Assembly (NCBI RefSeq): GCF_001613465.1
Contig: NZ_BDCK01000024.1
Span: 124,001 to 188,000, forward strand
DNA length: 64,000 nucleotides
Reading direction: 5' to 3'
Origin: Nocardia niwae NBRC 108934 = DSM 45340
Lineage (GTDB): Bacteria; Actinomycetota; Actinomycetes; Mycobacteriales; Mycobacteriaceae
The notes under the pieces were generated by a model, which saw only the letters and a program-made list of their open reading frames with translations, ran no database searches and was not told the origin of the DNA. The translations under genes and the position numbers were made by a program. Below are positions 33,790-43,293 of the stretch, one piece after another (position 1 is the stretch's first letter; each line of letters starts with the position of its first letter).

Positions 33790-34200
33790 TCAGCTTCCGA
33801 CGCCGAGCGCGGTCAGGAAAACCAGCACTACGGTCGTCACGGCGAATACGCCGTGACCTGCGACTACGGCAACCGGAAAGTGTCCTTCGGGAGGCTCGGC
33901 CGTACCGGCCGAACGATCCCGGTAGACGGGTATCCAGCGCAGCAGCATCGCGAATCCGAGGAGGGCGACCGGGATCAGCAGGACGAACGCGGTCCACGCC
34001 AGTGCTGTGCTGTCGACGGCGAGGTACACGATCCAGACGATCAGTCCGGCCACGGCGAGCGCGAAGTGACCGAACAGCACCGGCGGCGGCAGCTGGGTCG
34101 AATTCGGCTGCCGCGTTCCGCCTCGGGCGATCCACGTGCCGAGCAAGAAGAAACCGCCGCCCGCGGTGAGCAGCCAGAAGATCAATGCGGCGATGCCCAT
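33790..34200 (-). CDS. four-span membrane protein of unknown function
   Basis: A 136-residue hydrophobic protein with about four membrane helices: IAALIFWLLTAGGGFFLLG, PPVLFGHFALAVAGLIVWI, AWTAFVLLIPVALLGFAMLL and the C-terminal VVAGHGVFAVTTVVLVFLTAL. Histidines in two helices (FGHFALAV, AGHGVFAV) could hold a metal or heme. The ATG has AGGAGG 7-12 nt upstream. It follows the DUF2231 gene by 29 bp on the same strand, so the two probably form one unit. Confidence 0.75.
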   Translation of the reverse strand: MGIAALIFWLLTAGGGFFLLGTWIARGGTRQPNSTQLPPPVLFGHFALAVAGLIVWIVYLAVDSTALAWTAFVLLIPVALLGFAMLLRWIPVYRDRSAGTAEPPEGHFPVAVVAGHGVFAVTTVVLVFLTALGVGS

Positions 34201-34229
34201 GGTGTGCCTCCTGACAGGTGAGCAGGGAT

Positions 34230-34739
34230 TCAGTGGGTGAAGCCGCCGGCCTGGGTGGTTTCGTCGGCGACTCGCACGCCGTAGTGATAGGCCAGCTTGC
34301 CGCCGAGATACCCCGATATCGCCAACATCATCAGACCTGCCGCCGACAACACCAACTGCCCGGCCGGGACGGGGACCGCTGTGTCGGCGTCCTGCCGCCA
34401 CACGAAGCCGACCGCATAGACCACGGTCACCAGCAGGTTCAGGGTCATGTGCAGCAAGCCGGTGCGGAAAGCGGGCGTGCCGGTCGGGATCGCGAGCAGA
34501 TCGAGGAACCCGATCGTCGCGGCGGCCAAGGCGCCCAGCACGCCGATCGCGATCAACCACGACGACCCCTCGACCAGGAAGTCGGGATCATCGACGAATC
34601 GGGACGCCAGGTCGAAGACGAAACTGGCGACCCAGGCGCCGATCGGGACGGTGACCAGGATGGGATGGAACGGATGCCCGTACGGACCGGCCAGCACGGC
34701 ACTGACGGGTCGCTTCGCCTGTCGCTGATCTCCGGTCAT
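34230..34739 (-). CDS. DUF2231 family membrane protein
   Basis: A 169-residue membrane protein with the DUF2231 signature at its start (GPYGHPFHPILVTVPIGAWV) and four or more membrane helices. The conserved HPFHP motif suggests a metal or heme ligand. The function of the family is not established. ATG 34739 has TGAGGTG upstream. It is co-directional with the following four-span protein and with the Met-rich microprotein gene upstream. Confidence 0.85.
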   Translation of the reverse strand: MTGDQRQAKRPVSAVLAGPYGHPFHPILVTVPIGAWVASFVFDLASRFVDDPDFLVEGSSWLIAIGVLGALAAATIGFLDLLAIPTGTPAFRTGLLHMTLNLLVTVVYAVGFVWRQDADTAVPVPAGQLVLSAAGLMMLAISGYLGGKLAYHYGVRVADETTQAGGFTH

Positions 34740-34962
34740 GGCGCACCTCACTGGATCGCGTCGCCATTCGCCGATCATCACGGAGTCCGGAACTCGTCCC
34801 CCGCGCCGAGCCATTTCACGGCGCGGAGACCCGGATATCGCGTTACGTGTGGCGAATGGCGAATCGGTTGCGGTCGATTATCCGGCGGACTGCCGGGCAG
34901 AAATTCCGCATCACGTATGCGGAGCCGCAGGAGCTCGCCGTATTCTCCGATCGGTCGCGTTG

Positions 34963-35058
34963 CTACGGCATCATCGGCATCATCGGCATCATCGGCATCG
35001 CCATGCCGGGGAACATGCGGTTCCACCAGTCGCGTGCCATCCCCATCATCTGCTCCAT
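34963..35058 (-). CDS. methionine-rich microprotein with MMP repeats
   Basis: A 31-codon frame from ATG 35058 (or 32 from the adjacent in-frame GTG at 35061) to TAG. Thirteen of 31 residues are Met: the N-terminal half is amphipathic with two tryptophans (EQMMGMARDWWNRMFPG) and the C-terminus is MAMP followed by three MMP units. Ribosome binding site GGGAGG lies 9-15 nt upstream, depending on the start. All informative codons but one end in G or C, as in local genes, while the overlapping frames do not. Clustered Met thioethers bind Cu(I) or Ag(I) in other proteins, so a copper-binding peptide is a reasonable guess. No named family is recognised. Confidence 0.6.
   Translation of the reverse strand: MEQMMGMARDWWNRMFPGMAMPMMPMMPMMP
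34969..35000. repeat. 9-bp tandem repeat, 3.5 copies
   Basis: Units of CATCATCGG at 34969-34977, 34978-34986 and 34987-34995 plus a partial unit. Being a multiple of three, copy-number change would add or remove MMP units of the microprotein without a frameshift. Confidence 0.85.
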
Positions 35059-35134
35059 CACGGTAGTTCACCTCCCTTCGCGTACGAACCGAGACGCAGA
35101 CGGGCCGGTCGGCCACCCATGACGAGAAACACGC

Positions 35135-35215
35135 CTATACACGGTGAGAATCACCCGGAAAACAATTTCTGGGATCCAATAATTTTTCGCCCCGACAACC
35201 ATCGTCGAAATACAC
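35135..35215 (-). CDS. possible 26-residue leader peptide
   Basis: A GTG at 35215 with GAGGAG 7-12 nt upstream opens 26 codons (MYFDDGCRGEKLLDPRN, then CFPGDSHRV) ending in TAG. It has two cysteines and uses codons rare in this genome (TTA, AGA), so it may be a regulatory leader or chance. It lies between a good -10 box (35253-35258) and the Met-rich microprotein on the same strand. Confidence 0.25.
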   Translation of the reverse strand: MYFDDGCRGEKLLDPRNCFPGDSHRV

Positions 35216-35252
35216 GTGTTACTCCTCGCGGTCGGGCTCGACAGCCACTCAC

Positions 35253-35258
35253 ATTATA
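35253..35258 (-). promoter_or_regulatory. -10 box TATAAT of a minus-strand promoter
   Basis: The perfect hexamer TATAAT, rare in such a GC-rich genome, lies within an AT-rich patch (35130-35340). A TTTCGA that could act as -35 is 15 bp upstream. It would drive the small peptide genes and perhaps the DUF2231 unit. Confidence 0.45.
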
Positions 35259-35440
35259 CGTCGCGCAGGGTGCTCGAAACGGAACGGTGCCGCGGCATTT
35301 CACCGATACAGCGGCCGGTTAACCATTTTCCGCAGACTGCATCGTTACCGCTGAAAGGAGGATGTCGCTCTCCGATTCACGGCTGCGGAGGTCTCGCCGG
35401 GTCCCCGCGTGACCGCTACCGGGCGAGGCCACCGCCGGTG

Positions 35441-36187
35441 TCAACTGGTCGCCGGACTCCGCCGCTCGGCCAGTCGCCGGTTGGTGACCTCCAGCTGACG
35501 AATCGTCGCCGCCTCCAGGGCACGCACCTGTACACCGTCCAGCCGCCCGCACAACCGCCCCCAGTGCACCGCGACCCGATCCCCCACCGTGACGTCGGGG
35601 AGCACCGCGTACCCGTCCACCCGGATTGCCAGAGATCGCACCGTTTCGGTGTGCAACTCGAGCCGCTCTCCGTCCCAGGCGAGCGCGCGACAGCGCACCG
35701 CGACCTCCGCACCCCTGTGGTCGGCCACCGTCCCCCAGGTGATCCGGCAGCTGTCGAGCACGTGCAGTGGATGTCCGTTGCCGCGCCGGAGCAGGCGGGA
35801 CCACGGATACACGCCGAAGACGTGGAAGCAATGGTTCGCCGCAGCCTCCTCGGCCAGCTGCGGTGTCAGGTGCGCCCAGTACCCGCCCGCCACCGGGCCG
35901 AGCAGAGCCAGCAGCTCCGCGGTGAATTCGGCCGGATCCAGTTCCGCGCCCACGCCGCCGCCCAGCCAATAGGACTCGACGAGGCGGCGGTCCAGCGGAT
36001 CGGCGATGCCGGTCATCCGCGCCATCACGCGCAAGTAGGGCCACGCGCCGGTGAACCGGCGCGCCACCTCGCGCACCTGTTGGTCCGAACCGTCCCGCAG
36101 CGCGGTCGCGTCGGGCGGACCGCAGTAGCCGAGCCGATTGGGCGCGTAGGCGTATCGGGCGAACATCTCCGCGCCGCTGCCGGTCAT
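35441..36187 (-). CDS. hydrogenase-cluster protein, DUF6390-like
   Basis: A 248-residue soluble protein whose ATG overlaps the nickel permease stop (ATGA). The N-terminal ARYAYAPNRLGYCGPPDATAL resembles the DUF6390 family that accompanies actinobacterial uptake hydrogenases (family name from memory). Other conserved-looking parts are ESYWLGGGVG and NHCFHVFGVYPWSRLLR. It is the last gene of the hydrogenase operon. A role in hydrogenase maturation is inferred only from the location. Confidence 0.75.
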   Translation of the reverse strand: MTGSGAEMFARYAYAPNRLGYCGPPDATALRDGSDQQVREVARRFTGAWPYLRVMARMTGIADPLDRRLVESYWLGGGVGAELDPAEFTAELLALLGPVAGGYWAHLTPQLAEEAAANHCFHVFGVYPWSRLLRRGNGHPLHVLDSCRITWGTVADHRGAEVAVRCRALAWDGERLELHTETVRSLAIRVDGYAVLPDVTVGDRVAVHWGRLCGRLDGVQVRALEAATIRQLEVTNRRLAERRSPATS

Positions 36188-37221
36188 CGGCGCGGCCTTT
36201 CGCCGGGGTGCTCGACGGACCACCGCTGCTCGAGCCGGCCGAAGCGCCACACCGCGAACGCCACCGTCCAGGTGAGCACGAACAGCCCGGCGATGACGAA
36301 CCCCAAGGCGCCCAGATCCAGCCCGCCCACCCAGGCCAGCGGGCCGTCGGCGATGCCGAATTCGGCGGTCAGCACGGAGATCATCTCCTGCGCGCCGATC
36401 AACAGTGCCACGACGACCGACAGACCCGTGACGACGATGTTGTAATAGACGCTGCGCAGCGGCCCCGCGAAGGCCCACCCGTAGGCGTAGTTCATGAACG
36501 CGCCGTCCAGCGCGTCGAACAGCGTCATCCCCGCCGAGAACAACACCGGCAGGACGAGGATCGCGTACCAGGGCAGGTCGGTCGCCGCCGCGCCGCCCGC
36601 GATGACCAGGAGGCTTACCTCGGTGACGGTGTCGAAGCCGAGTCCGAACAGCAACCCGACCGGGTACATCTGCCACGGCGCGCGCACCGCCCGGATGAGC
36701 GGTCCGACCACCCGCTGCAGGCCGCCGCGGTCGTCCAGCCGCTGCCGCAACGCCGCCTCGTCGTACGTGCCGCGACGCATTCCGCGGAACACCCGCCAGA
36801 TGCCGATCAGCGAGACCAGATTCAACACGCCGATGGCGAGCAGGAAGGTGCCCGAGATGCCGGTGCCGAACACACCGGTCCATCGGTGCAACCCGGAATC
36901 GTCGTCGCGCAGGTTTCCCGCCAGCGCCTTGACGCCGAACGCCAGCAGCGCGACGAGGACGAAAACGATGGTGGAGTGCCCGAGGGAGAACCAGAACCCG
37001 ACCGACAGCGGCTTTCGGCCGTCCGCGACCAATTTGCGGGTGGTGTTGTCGATGGCGGCGATATGGTCGGCATCGAACGCGTGCCGCATGCCGAGCGTGT
37101 AGGCGGTGACCCCGAGACCGACGCCGAACACCGCACCGTCCACCACGTAACCGCCGGGTACCACGAGCAGCAGCAGCGCGGACCACCCGAGCAGGTGCAG
37201 GGCGACGACGACCGAGGCCAT
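36184..37221 (-). CDS. nicT: NiCoT-family nickel permease
   Basis: A membrane transporter of the HoxN/NixA family with the signature RHAFDADHIAAIDN in helix II, LGHSTIVF, and LFGLGFDTVTE. It supplies Ni(II) for the hydrogenase active site. From ATG 37221 it has 345 residues. The frame stays open upstream and reads GPLDGRQRRGVAG just before the Met, resembling the N-terminal extension of relatives, but no ATG, GTG or TTG occurs between the hypE stop and 37221. Eight or so membrane helices are visible. Confidence 0.92.
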   Translation of the reverse strand: MASVVVALHLLGWSALLLLVVPGGYVVDGAVFGVGLGVTAYTLGMRHAFDADHIAAIDNTTRKLVADGRKPLSVGFWFSLGHSTIVFVLVALLAFGVKALAGNLRDDDSGLHRWTGVFGTGISGTFLLAIGVLNLVSLIGIWRVFRGMRRGTYDEAALRQRLDDRGGLQRVVGPLIRAVRAPWQMYPVGLLFGLGFDTVTEVSLLVIAGGAAATDLPWYAILVLPVLFSAGMTLFDALDGAFMNYAYGWAFAGPLRSVYYNIVVTGLSVVVALLIGAQEMISVLTAEFGIADGPLAWVGGLDLGALGFVIAGLFVLTWTVAFAVWRFGRLEQRWSVEHPGERPRR

Positions 37222-37342
37222 CCCCGCGACGCCGCGCCGCTGCCGTCCGTCCAGCGGACCGCGGGTCGCCGCGGGGGTATCGGCGATCCGAACGATGATC
37301 CCTACCTCGCCTTCTGGCTCCGGGCCGATCCGGGGCCCGCCG

Positions 37343-38411
37343 TCAGCAGATGCGCGGCAACTGCTCGCCTGCGGGCAGATCCACCACCCGTGTCCCGCCC
37401 AGCGCCGTGCGGGCGACCACCATGCCGGGATGTTCGGCGACGCACCGACCGATCATCGCGGCCTGCGCGCCCAGCGGGTGCTCCCGCATGGCCGCGAGCA
37501 CGCGATCGGCGCTCTCGGTTGGAACGAAGGCCAGCAGTTTGCCCTCGTTGGCCACATACATCGGATCCAGCCCGAGCAGGCCGCAGGCGTCGCGCACGCC
37601 GTCGGGCACGGGGAGCTGCCGCTCGTCCAGCGATATGCCGACCTGTGCGGCGCGGGCGATCTCGTTGAGCGAGGCCGCCACGCCGCCGCGGGTGGGATCG
37701 CGCAGCACGTGCACGTCGGCGCCGGTGGCCAGCATCGCCGCGACCAAGCCGTGCAACGGCGCGGTGTCGCTGAGCACGGTGGTACCGAACTCCAAACCCT
37801 CACGGCAGCTGAGCACCGCGACACCGTGCACGCCGATATCGCCGCTGACCAGCACGACGTCGCCCGGCGCCGCGCGCTGCGGCCGGATGTCCACCTCCGG
37901 GGCGACCACGCCGATTCCGGCGGTGTTGATGTAGATCCCGTCACCGTGTCCGGCGTCCACGACCTTGGTGTCCCCGGTGACCAGCTGGACTTCCGCCGCC
38001 AAGGCGGCGGTGCCGACCGCCTGCGCGATGCGCGCGATGTCCGCCAGCGCGGTGCCCTCCTCCAGGATGAACGCGGTGGACAGCACCATCGGGCGCGCAC
38101 CGGCCATGGCCAGATCGTTCACCGTGCCGTTGACCGCGAGTTCGCCGATGGTGCCGCCGGGGAAAACGATCGGCTTCACCACGAACGAATCGGTGGAGAA
38201 GGCCAGCCGCGCGCCGTCCAGCGTGACCACCGCGGAGTCGCCGAGGTCCGCGTGCGCGGCCGACCCGAAGGCGGGCAGGAACAGATGCTCGATCAGCTCG
38301 CCGGACATCGCTCCGCCGCCGCCGTGACCCATCACGATGTTCGGCGAATCCCGCAGCGGCATCGGGCAGACCCAGCCCTCCATGTCGATCGTCACGGGGG
38401 CGGCGCCTTCC

Positions 38412-38419
<8 letters not shown>
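37343..38419 (-). CDS. hypE: hydrogenase maturation factor HypE
   Basis: The 358-residue ATP-dependent dehydratase turns the HypF-attached carboxamide on its C-terminal cysteine into a thiocyanate for the Fe-CN ligands. The modified cysteine is present in the terminal PRIC. GHGGGGAMSGELI, DSFVV and GDIGVHG are typical of the AIR-synthase-like fold. The ATG overlaps the hypD stop by 8 nt. Confidence 0.96.
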
Positions 38420-39520
<1,101 letters not shown>

Positions 39521-39524
<4 letters not shown>

Positions 39525-39844
39525 GACCGGGCCTCCGGTTCCTCGCGTGATGGCTCGGCGGGATTGTCCAGGCCCGCCTGCTTCGCGGCGATGGCGAAAC
39601 CGTCGCCGAATTCCTCGTTCAGTACGCCGAGGTGCTCGAACTCGGCCAGGGTCCGCAACGCGGATTCCTCGTCCAATCGCTGGATCGCGAAGCCGACGTG
39701 GACGACGACGTAGTCACCGACCGCCGCGTCGGGGATGTATTGCAGGCACACGTCTTTGTGCACGCCGCCGAAGTCGACGACCGACATCAGCGTGCCGTCC
39801 CGCTCGTGCAGGCTGAGCACTTTGCCTGGTACCGCAAGACACAT
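39521..39844 (-). CDS. hypC: hydrogenase chaperone HypC (first copy)
   Basis: A 107-residue member of the HypC/HupF family. The essential Cys2 is in the start MCLAVPGKV, and VGDYVVVHVGFAIQRLDEESA is the typical second motif. It has a C-terminal tail of about 30 residues beyond the usual length. ATG 39844 is required to place Cys2. It is followed by hypD with overlapping codons. Confidence 0.95.
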
Positions 39845-39860
39845 CGTTGCTCTCCTTCGC

Positions 39861-42224
39861 TCATCCCTCGCTGCACGCGAGGAGTTGCCCGAACGCGAGG
39901 CCACCGTCGTTGGGCGGCAGCCGGTGATGGGTGATCACGGTGCAGCCGTGCTCACGCAGTAGCGCGCAGGATCGCGCGAGCAGCAGGGCGTTCTGGAAGA
40001 CGCCGCCGGACAGGGCGACGACCTGCGCCGGCGCGGCATATCGAGCCGCGAGCTCGAGCACCAGCCGGGCGACGGCGGCGTGGAACCGGGCGCCCACCAC
40101 CCGGGCGGGCTCGCCCGCACGAACGTCGGCGACCACGCTCGCGAGGACCGGTGCGGGATCGATCACGGCGGGATCGTCGTCGCCCAGCGAGAATCGGTAG
40201 GCGGTGGCGCCTTCCGCACCGGAGCGGGACAGGCCCTCCAGCTCGATCGCCGCTTGGGCTTCGTAGTCGACGACGTGCCGTACGCCGCACAGCGAGGACA
40301 CCGCGTCGAACAACCGGCCCATGCTCGACGTGGGCGCGCAACCCAGGCCGGTCCGGAATTGGTGGGCCAGCACCGACCGCTCGGCGGGCGGACATGCCGC
40401 TACGGCCGGGATGTCCTCGGTCCAGTCGATCCCCGCCGCCCGCAGATGGGCCAGCGCCATGCGGTAGGGCCTGCGCACCGCTAGATCACCACCCGCCAGC
40501 GGCACGTATTTCAGATGGGCCAGCCGTCGATAGCCCTTGTAGCCCGCGAGCAGGACCTCGCCGCCCCACACCGCGCCGTCCGGCCCGAATCCGGTTCCGT
40601 CGAAAGCGATGCCGACCACCTGTTCGGTGGCGCCGAGCCCGTGTTCGCCCATGACGGCGGCGATGTGCGCGTGATGGTGCTGGACGGTGTACACGGGCCG
40701 TTCGCCCGCGTTGCGGCGCGCCCACGCGGCGGAGCGGTAGCCGGGATGCGCGTCGGCGACCAACTGCACCGGACGTACCGCGGTGAGTTCCCCGAGATGG
40801 CGCTGCGCGGCGTCGAAGGAGCGTAGTGTCGCCAGGTCGTCCATGTCGCCGATGTGCTGGCTCAGCCACGCGTAGCGGCCGTCGGCCATCGCGCAGGTGT
40901 TCTTGAGGTCGGCGCCGACGGCGAGCGTCGGTGGCAGCGGCACCGGCAACAGCAGCGGCAGCGGCGCGTACCCCCGCGAGCGCCGTACCGGCAGTTCGCG
41001 GCCGTCGAGTGAACGCACCACCGAGTCGTCGCAGGGCACCAGGATGCGCCGGTCGTGCCACAACCAGCCGTCGGCGAGCCCGGCGAGGCGGGTGCGGGCG
41101 TCGTCGTCCTGGTAGCAGATCGGCTCGCCACCGAGATTGCCCGAGGTCATCACCAGCACCTGCGGTCCGGGCGGATCGCCGGGCAGACCGAACAGGAGCA
41201 GATGCAGCGGGGTGTAGGCGAGCATGACGCCCAGGTCCGGGTTGCCTGGCGCCACCGAAGGAGCGGGGACCGGATAGTGCCGCGCCGCCGCGTCACCGGC
41301 CGGCACGGCGTCTCCCCCCGCCTCAGCCGTGTATCCGGGATCGGCGGCCGCCTGGATCCTCCTGGGCTCCGGTCGGCGAGCGAGTAGCACGATCGGGCGC
41401 GCCGAGCTGGTCAACAGCGTCGCGGCCGCGTCGTCGACGGCGACGACGGCCCGGGCGGTGGCGAGATCCGGCACCATCACCGCGAACGGCTTGTCCCCGC
41501 GGCGCTTGCGCCTGCGCAACTCCGCCACGGCCGACTCGTCGGTGGCGTCGCAGGCCAGGTGGTAGCCGCCGATGCCTTTGACCGCCAGGATGCCGCCCGC
41601 GGCCAGCAGCTGCCGCGCCGCCGCCAGCGGCTCGCCGTCTCCCGGTCCCGCGTACCCGAGGGTGGGACCGCAGTCGGGGCAGGCGATCGGCTGCGCGTGG
41701 AAACGGCGGTCCGCCGGATCGGCGTATTCCCGCGCGCACCGCGCGCACATGGTGAAGTCGGCCATCGACGTCCGTTCGCGGTCGTAGGGCAGACTCGCGA
41801 TGATGGTGAAACGCGGACCGCAGTTGGTGCAGTTGACGAACGGATGCCGGTAGCGACGGTTCCCCGGATCGCGCAACTCGCGTTCGCAGTCGGCGCAGAG
41901 GGCGACATCGGGCGAGGCCAGCGTGCGACCGCCGCCGTCGCGCGTGGTGCCTGCGATGTGGAATCCGGTGCCGCCACGTGCCGGGATGTCGGCCTGCTCG
42001 ACCGATTCGACCACCGCCAGTGGCGGCGGACGCAGGCGTAGCCGTGCGGCGAACTCGTCCAGGTCCTTGGGCGCTCCCTCGACCTCGATGACGACGCCGC
42101 CGCTGTCGTTGCCGACGCTGCCGGACAGAGCCAGTTCGGCGGCGGTGGTGTAGACGAACGGCCGGAACCCGACCCCTTGGACCACACCGCGCACCACCAG
42201 GCGCCGCCGCCGCACAGTGGTCAT
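39861..42224 (-). CDS. hypF: carbamoyltransferase HypF
   Basis: The 787-residue enzyme makes the carboxamide precursor of the cyanide ligands from carbamoyl phosphate. Domain order: acylphosphatase (GVVQGVGFRPFVY, about 12-25), zinc fingers with repeated CxxC (CADCERE, CTNCGPR, CARCARE, CPDCGPT), YrdC-like nucleotide site (GGYHLACDA), and the Kae1-like carbamoyltransferase with HHHAH. ATG 42224 overlaps the second hypC-like gene (ATGA). Confidence 0.96.
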   Translation of the reverse strand: MTTVRRRRLVVRGVVQGVGFRPFVYTTAAELALSGSVGNDSGGVVIEVEGAPKDLDEFAARLRLRPPPLAVVESVEQADIPARGGTGFHIAGTTRDGGGRTLASPDVALCADCERELRDPGNRRYRHPFVNCTNCGPRFTIIASLPYDRERTSMADFTMCARCAREYADPADRRFHAQPIACPDCGPTLGYAGPGDGEPLAAARQLLAAGGILAVKGIGGYHLACDATDESAVAELRRRKRRGDKPFAVMVPDLATARAVVAVDDAAATLLTSSARPIVLLARRPEPRRIQAAADPGYTAEAGGDAVPAGDAAARHYPVPAPSVAPGNPDLGVMLAYTPLHLLLFGLPGDPPGPQVLVMTSGNLGGEPICYQDDDARTRLAGLADGWLWHDRRILVPCDDSVVRSLDGRELPVRRSRGYAPLPLLLPVPLPPTLAVGADLKNTCAMADGRYAWLSQHIGDMDDLATLRSFDAAQRHLGELTAVRPVQLVADAHPGYRSAAWARRNAGERPVYTVQHHHAHIAAVMGEHGLGATEQVVGIAFDGTGFGPDGAVWGGEVLLAGYKGYRRLAHLKYVPLAGGDLAVRRPYRMALAHLRAAGIDWTEDIPAVAACPPAERSVLAHQFRTGLGCAPTSSMGRLFDAVSSLCGVRHVVDYEAQAAIELEGLSRSGAEGATAYRFSLGDDDPAVIDPAPVLASVVADVRAGEPARVVGARFHAAVARLVLELAARYAAPAQVVALSGGVFQNALLLARSCALLREHGCTVITHHRLPPNDGGLAFGQLLACSEG

Positions 42225-42463
42225 GACTGGTCCCCGCGTTGCAACAGGCGCAGTCCGTCCAGCGCCGCCGCGGCGCCGGCCTCGTCGGTCTTCTCCACCG
42301 CGAAGCCCATGTGGATGATCACCCAGTCGCCCGGCCGCGCCGGATCCTCGTCGAGCAGGCCGATATTCACCTTCCGCTGCTCGCCGGACACCTCGACCAG
42401 CGCGATCTGGTCGTGGTAGCCGTCGGGGATCGCCATCACCCGTCCGGGGATGCCCAGACACAT
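42221..42463 (-). CDS. HypC/HupF-family chaperone (second copy)
   Basis: An 80-residue protein with Cys2 in MCLGIPGRV and the motif PGDWVIIHMGFAVEKTDE. It is clearly a second HypC-family member, differing from the longer copy at 39521-39844. In other systems one paralogue serves HypD and another the large-subunit precursor; such division is likely here but not shown. It is overlapped by hypF and preceded by the protease gene after 3 nt. Confidence 0.93.
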   Translation of the reverse strand: MCLGIPGRVMAIPDGYHDQIALVEVSGEQRKVNIGLLDEDPARPGDWVIIHMGFAVEKTDEAGAAAALDGLRLLQRGDQS

Positions 42464-42466
42464 CGG

Positions 42467-42940
42467 TCAGTCCTCCTGTCCTGCCGTGGCTCGCGGGAGC
42501 AATGCGGCGACCACGTCGCCCACGGCCGCGACCGCGTCGTCCACCGCCGCCGCGACCGGTTCGGACAGGCCGATGCCCTCCTCGGCGCAGGCGACCTGGC
42601 AGCCGATCACCACGGTGGGCGGCAGCACGCCACCCAGCGCGCGGACCCCGGCGAAGACGGCGTCCGGGCTCATCGCGTGCGCGTCCAGCGGTGCTGGGCC
42701 GGTGTTCTCCGGCGCGGCGCCGAATACCTCCAGCCGGCCGGGCGCGCCGCGGTCGGGCAGCGCGTCGACCAGCACCAGCGCGTCCCAGCGATCGAGCAGG
42801 TCGTAGGCGAGGTGCATGCCGCGGATGCCGTAATCCACCGCGCGCACGCCGGGATCCGGGTGGCGCGGCAGCCGCCGCACCACCTCCGGTCCGAATCCGT
42901 CGTCGCCGAGGAAGATGTTGCCGATCCCGGCGACCAGCAC
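42467..42940 (-). CDS. hydrogenase maturation endopeptidase
   Basis: A HyaD/HycI-type nickel-dependent protease of about 157 residues that trims the C-terminus of the large subunit after Ni insertion. The nickel-binding motif GIGNIFLGDDGFG is at the start, with the second acid in YGIRGMHLAYDLL/VLVDAL and a later His (LDAHAMSPDAV). I chose GTG 42940, 13 nt after the upstream gene stop; ATG 42994 would add 18 basic residues and overlap that gene. Confidence 0.9.
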   Translation of the reverse strand: MLVAGIGNIFLGDDGFGPEVVRRLPRHPDPGVRAVDYGIRGMHLAYDLLDRWDALVLVDALPDRGAPGRLEVFGAAPENTGPAPLDAHAMSPDAVFAGVRALGGVLPPTVVIGCQVACAEEGIGLSEPVAAAVDDAVAAVGDVVAALLPRATAGQED

Positions 42941-42953
42941 CGCGGCCGTCGGG

Positions 42954-43271
42954 TCACCCCTCTTTCTCGGTCGGCGTCGTCGCCCCGCCGACACGCGCGT
43001 CGTCGACCTTGCCGGTCGCCGTCTCCGACGGGGCGTTGGCGGTCTCCTTGCGCTCGTCGTAGGGAGGCGCCGCCGATTCCGTCGCGGGCGGGGCCTGCGA
43101 GGAGAACTCGGTTTCCTTCTTGGCGTCTTCCGAGTGTGCTGAGGTCATCTCCTCGTGATCGATATGCCCCGGCTCCCGTTCCGCCGGGCCTCCGGCCGCG
43201 ACGCTTGCGCCCGCGTCGCGCGAACCCGGCGCGCCACGTGCCGACTGCGGCTCTTCGCGATGCTCACCCAT
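42954..43271 (-). CDS. small disordered hydrogenase-cluster protein
   Basis: A 105-residue very polar protein rich in Glu, Ala, Thr, Ser and Pro (PPATESAAPPYDERKE, SETATGKVDDARVGG), with no hydrophobic core and probably disordered. The ATG has AAAGGAG 5-11 nt upstream. No family is recognised. It lies between the 39-residue membrane protein and the protease gene within the operon. Confidence 0.7.
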   Translation of the reverse strand: MGEHREEPQSARGAPGSRDAGASVAAGGPAEREPGHIDHEEMTSAHSEDAKKETEFSSQAPPATESAAPPYDERKETANAPSETATGKVDDARVGGATTPTEKEG

Positions 43272-43293
43272 GATGCTCCTTTCCGGTCCCCCG

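Noticed and set aside
34969..35000. CRISPR-like or non-coding satellite repeat
   Set aside because: Only 3.5 copies of 9 bp without spacers; it fits an in-frame coding repeat.
34778..35116. 112-residue minus-strand frame with (ADD)n repeats across the microprotein
   Set aside because: It uses many codons ending in A or T, unlike local genes, and its acidic repeat is just the other frame of the MMP repeat. The shorter Met-rich frame has the better ribosome binding site and codon use.
35119..35322. plus-strand frame starting MTRNTPIHGENHPENNF
   Set aside because: No ribosome binding site, poor codon use, and antisense to a better-supported small transcript.
35441..37186. 581-residue minus-strand frame joining the DUF6390-like protein to upstream sequence
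   Set aside because: The first about 330 codons overlap the nickel permease in another frame; the true start is ATG 36187, overlapping the permease stop.
42954..42994. protease start at ATG 42994
   Set aside because: It would add a basic 18-residue tail before the nickel motif and overlap the preceding gene by 41 nt; GTG 42940 gives the usual length.
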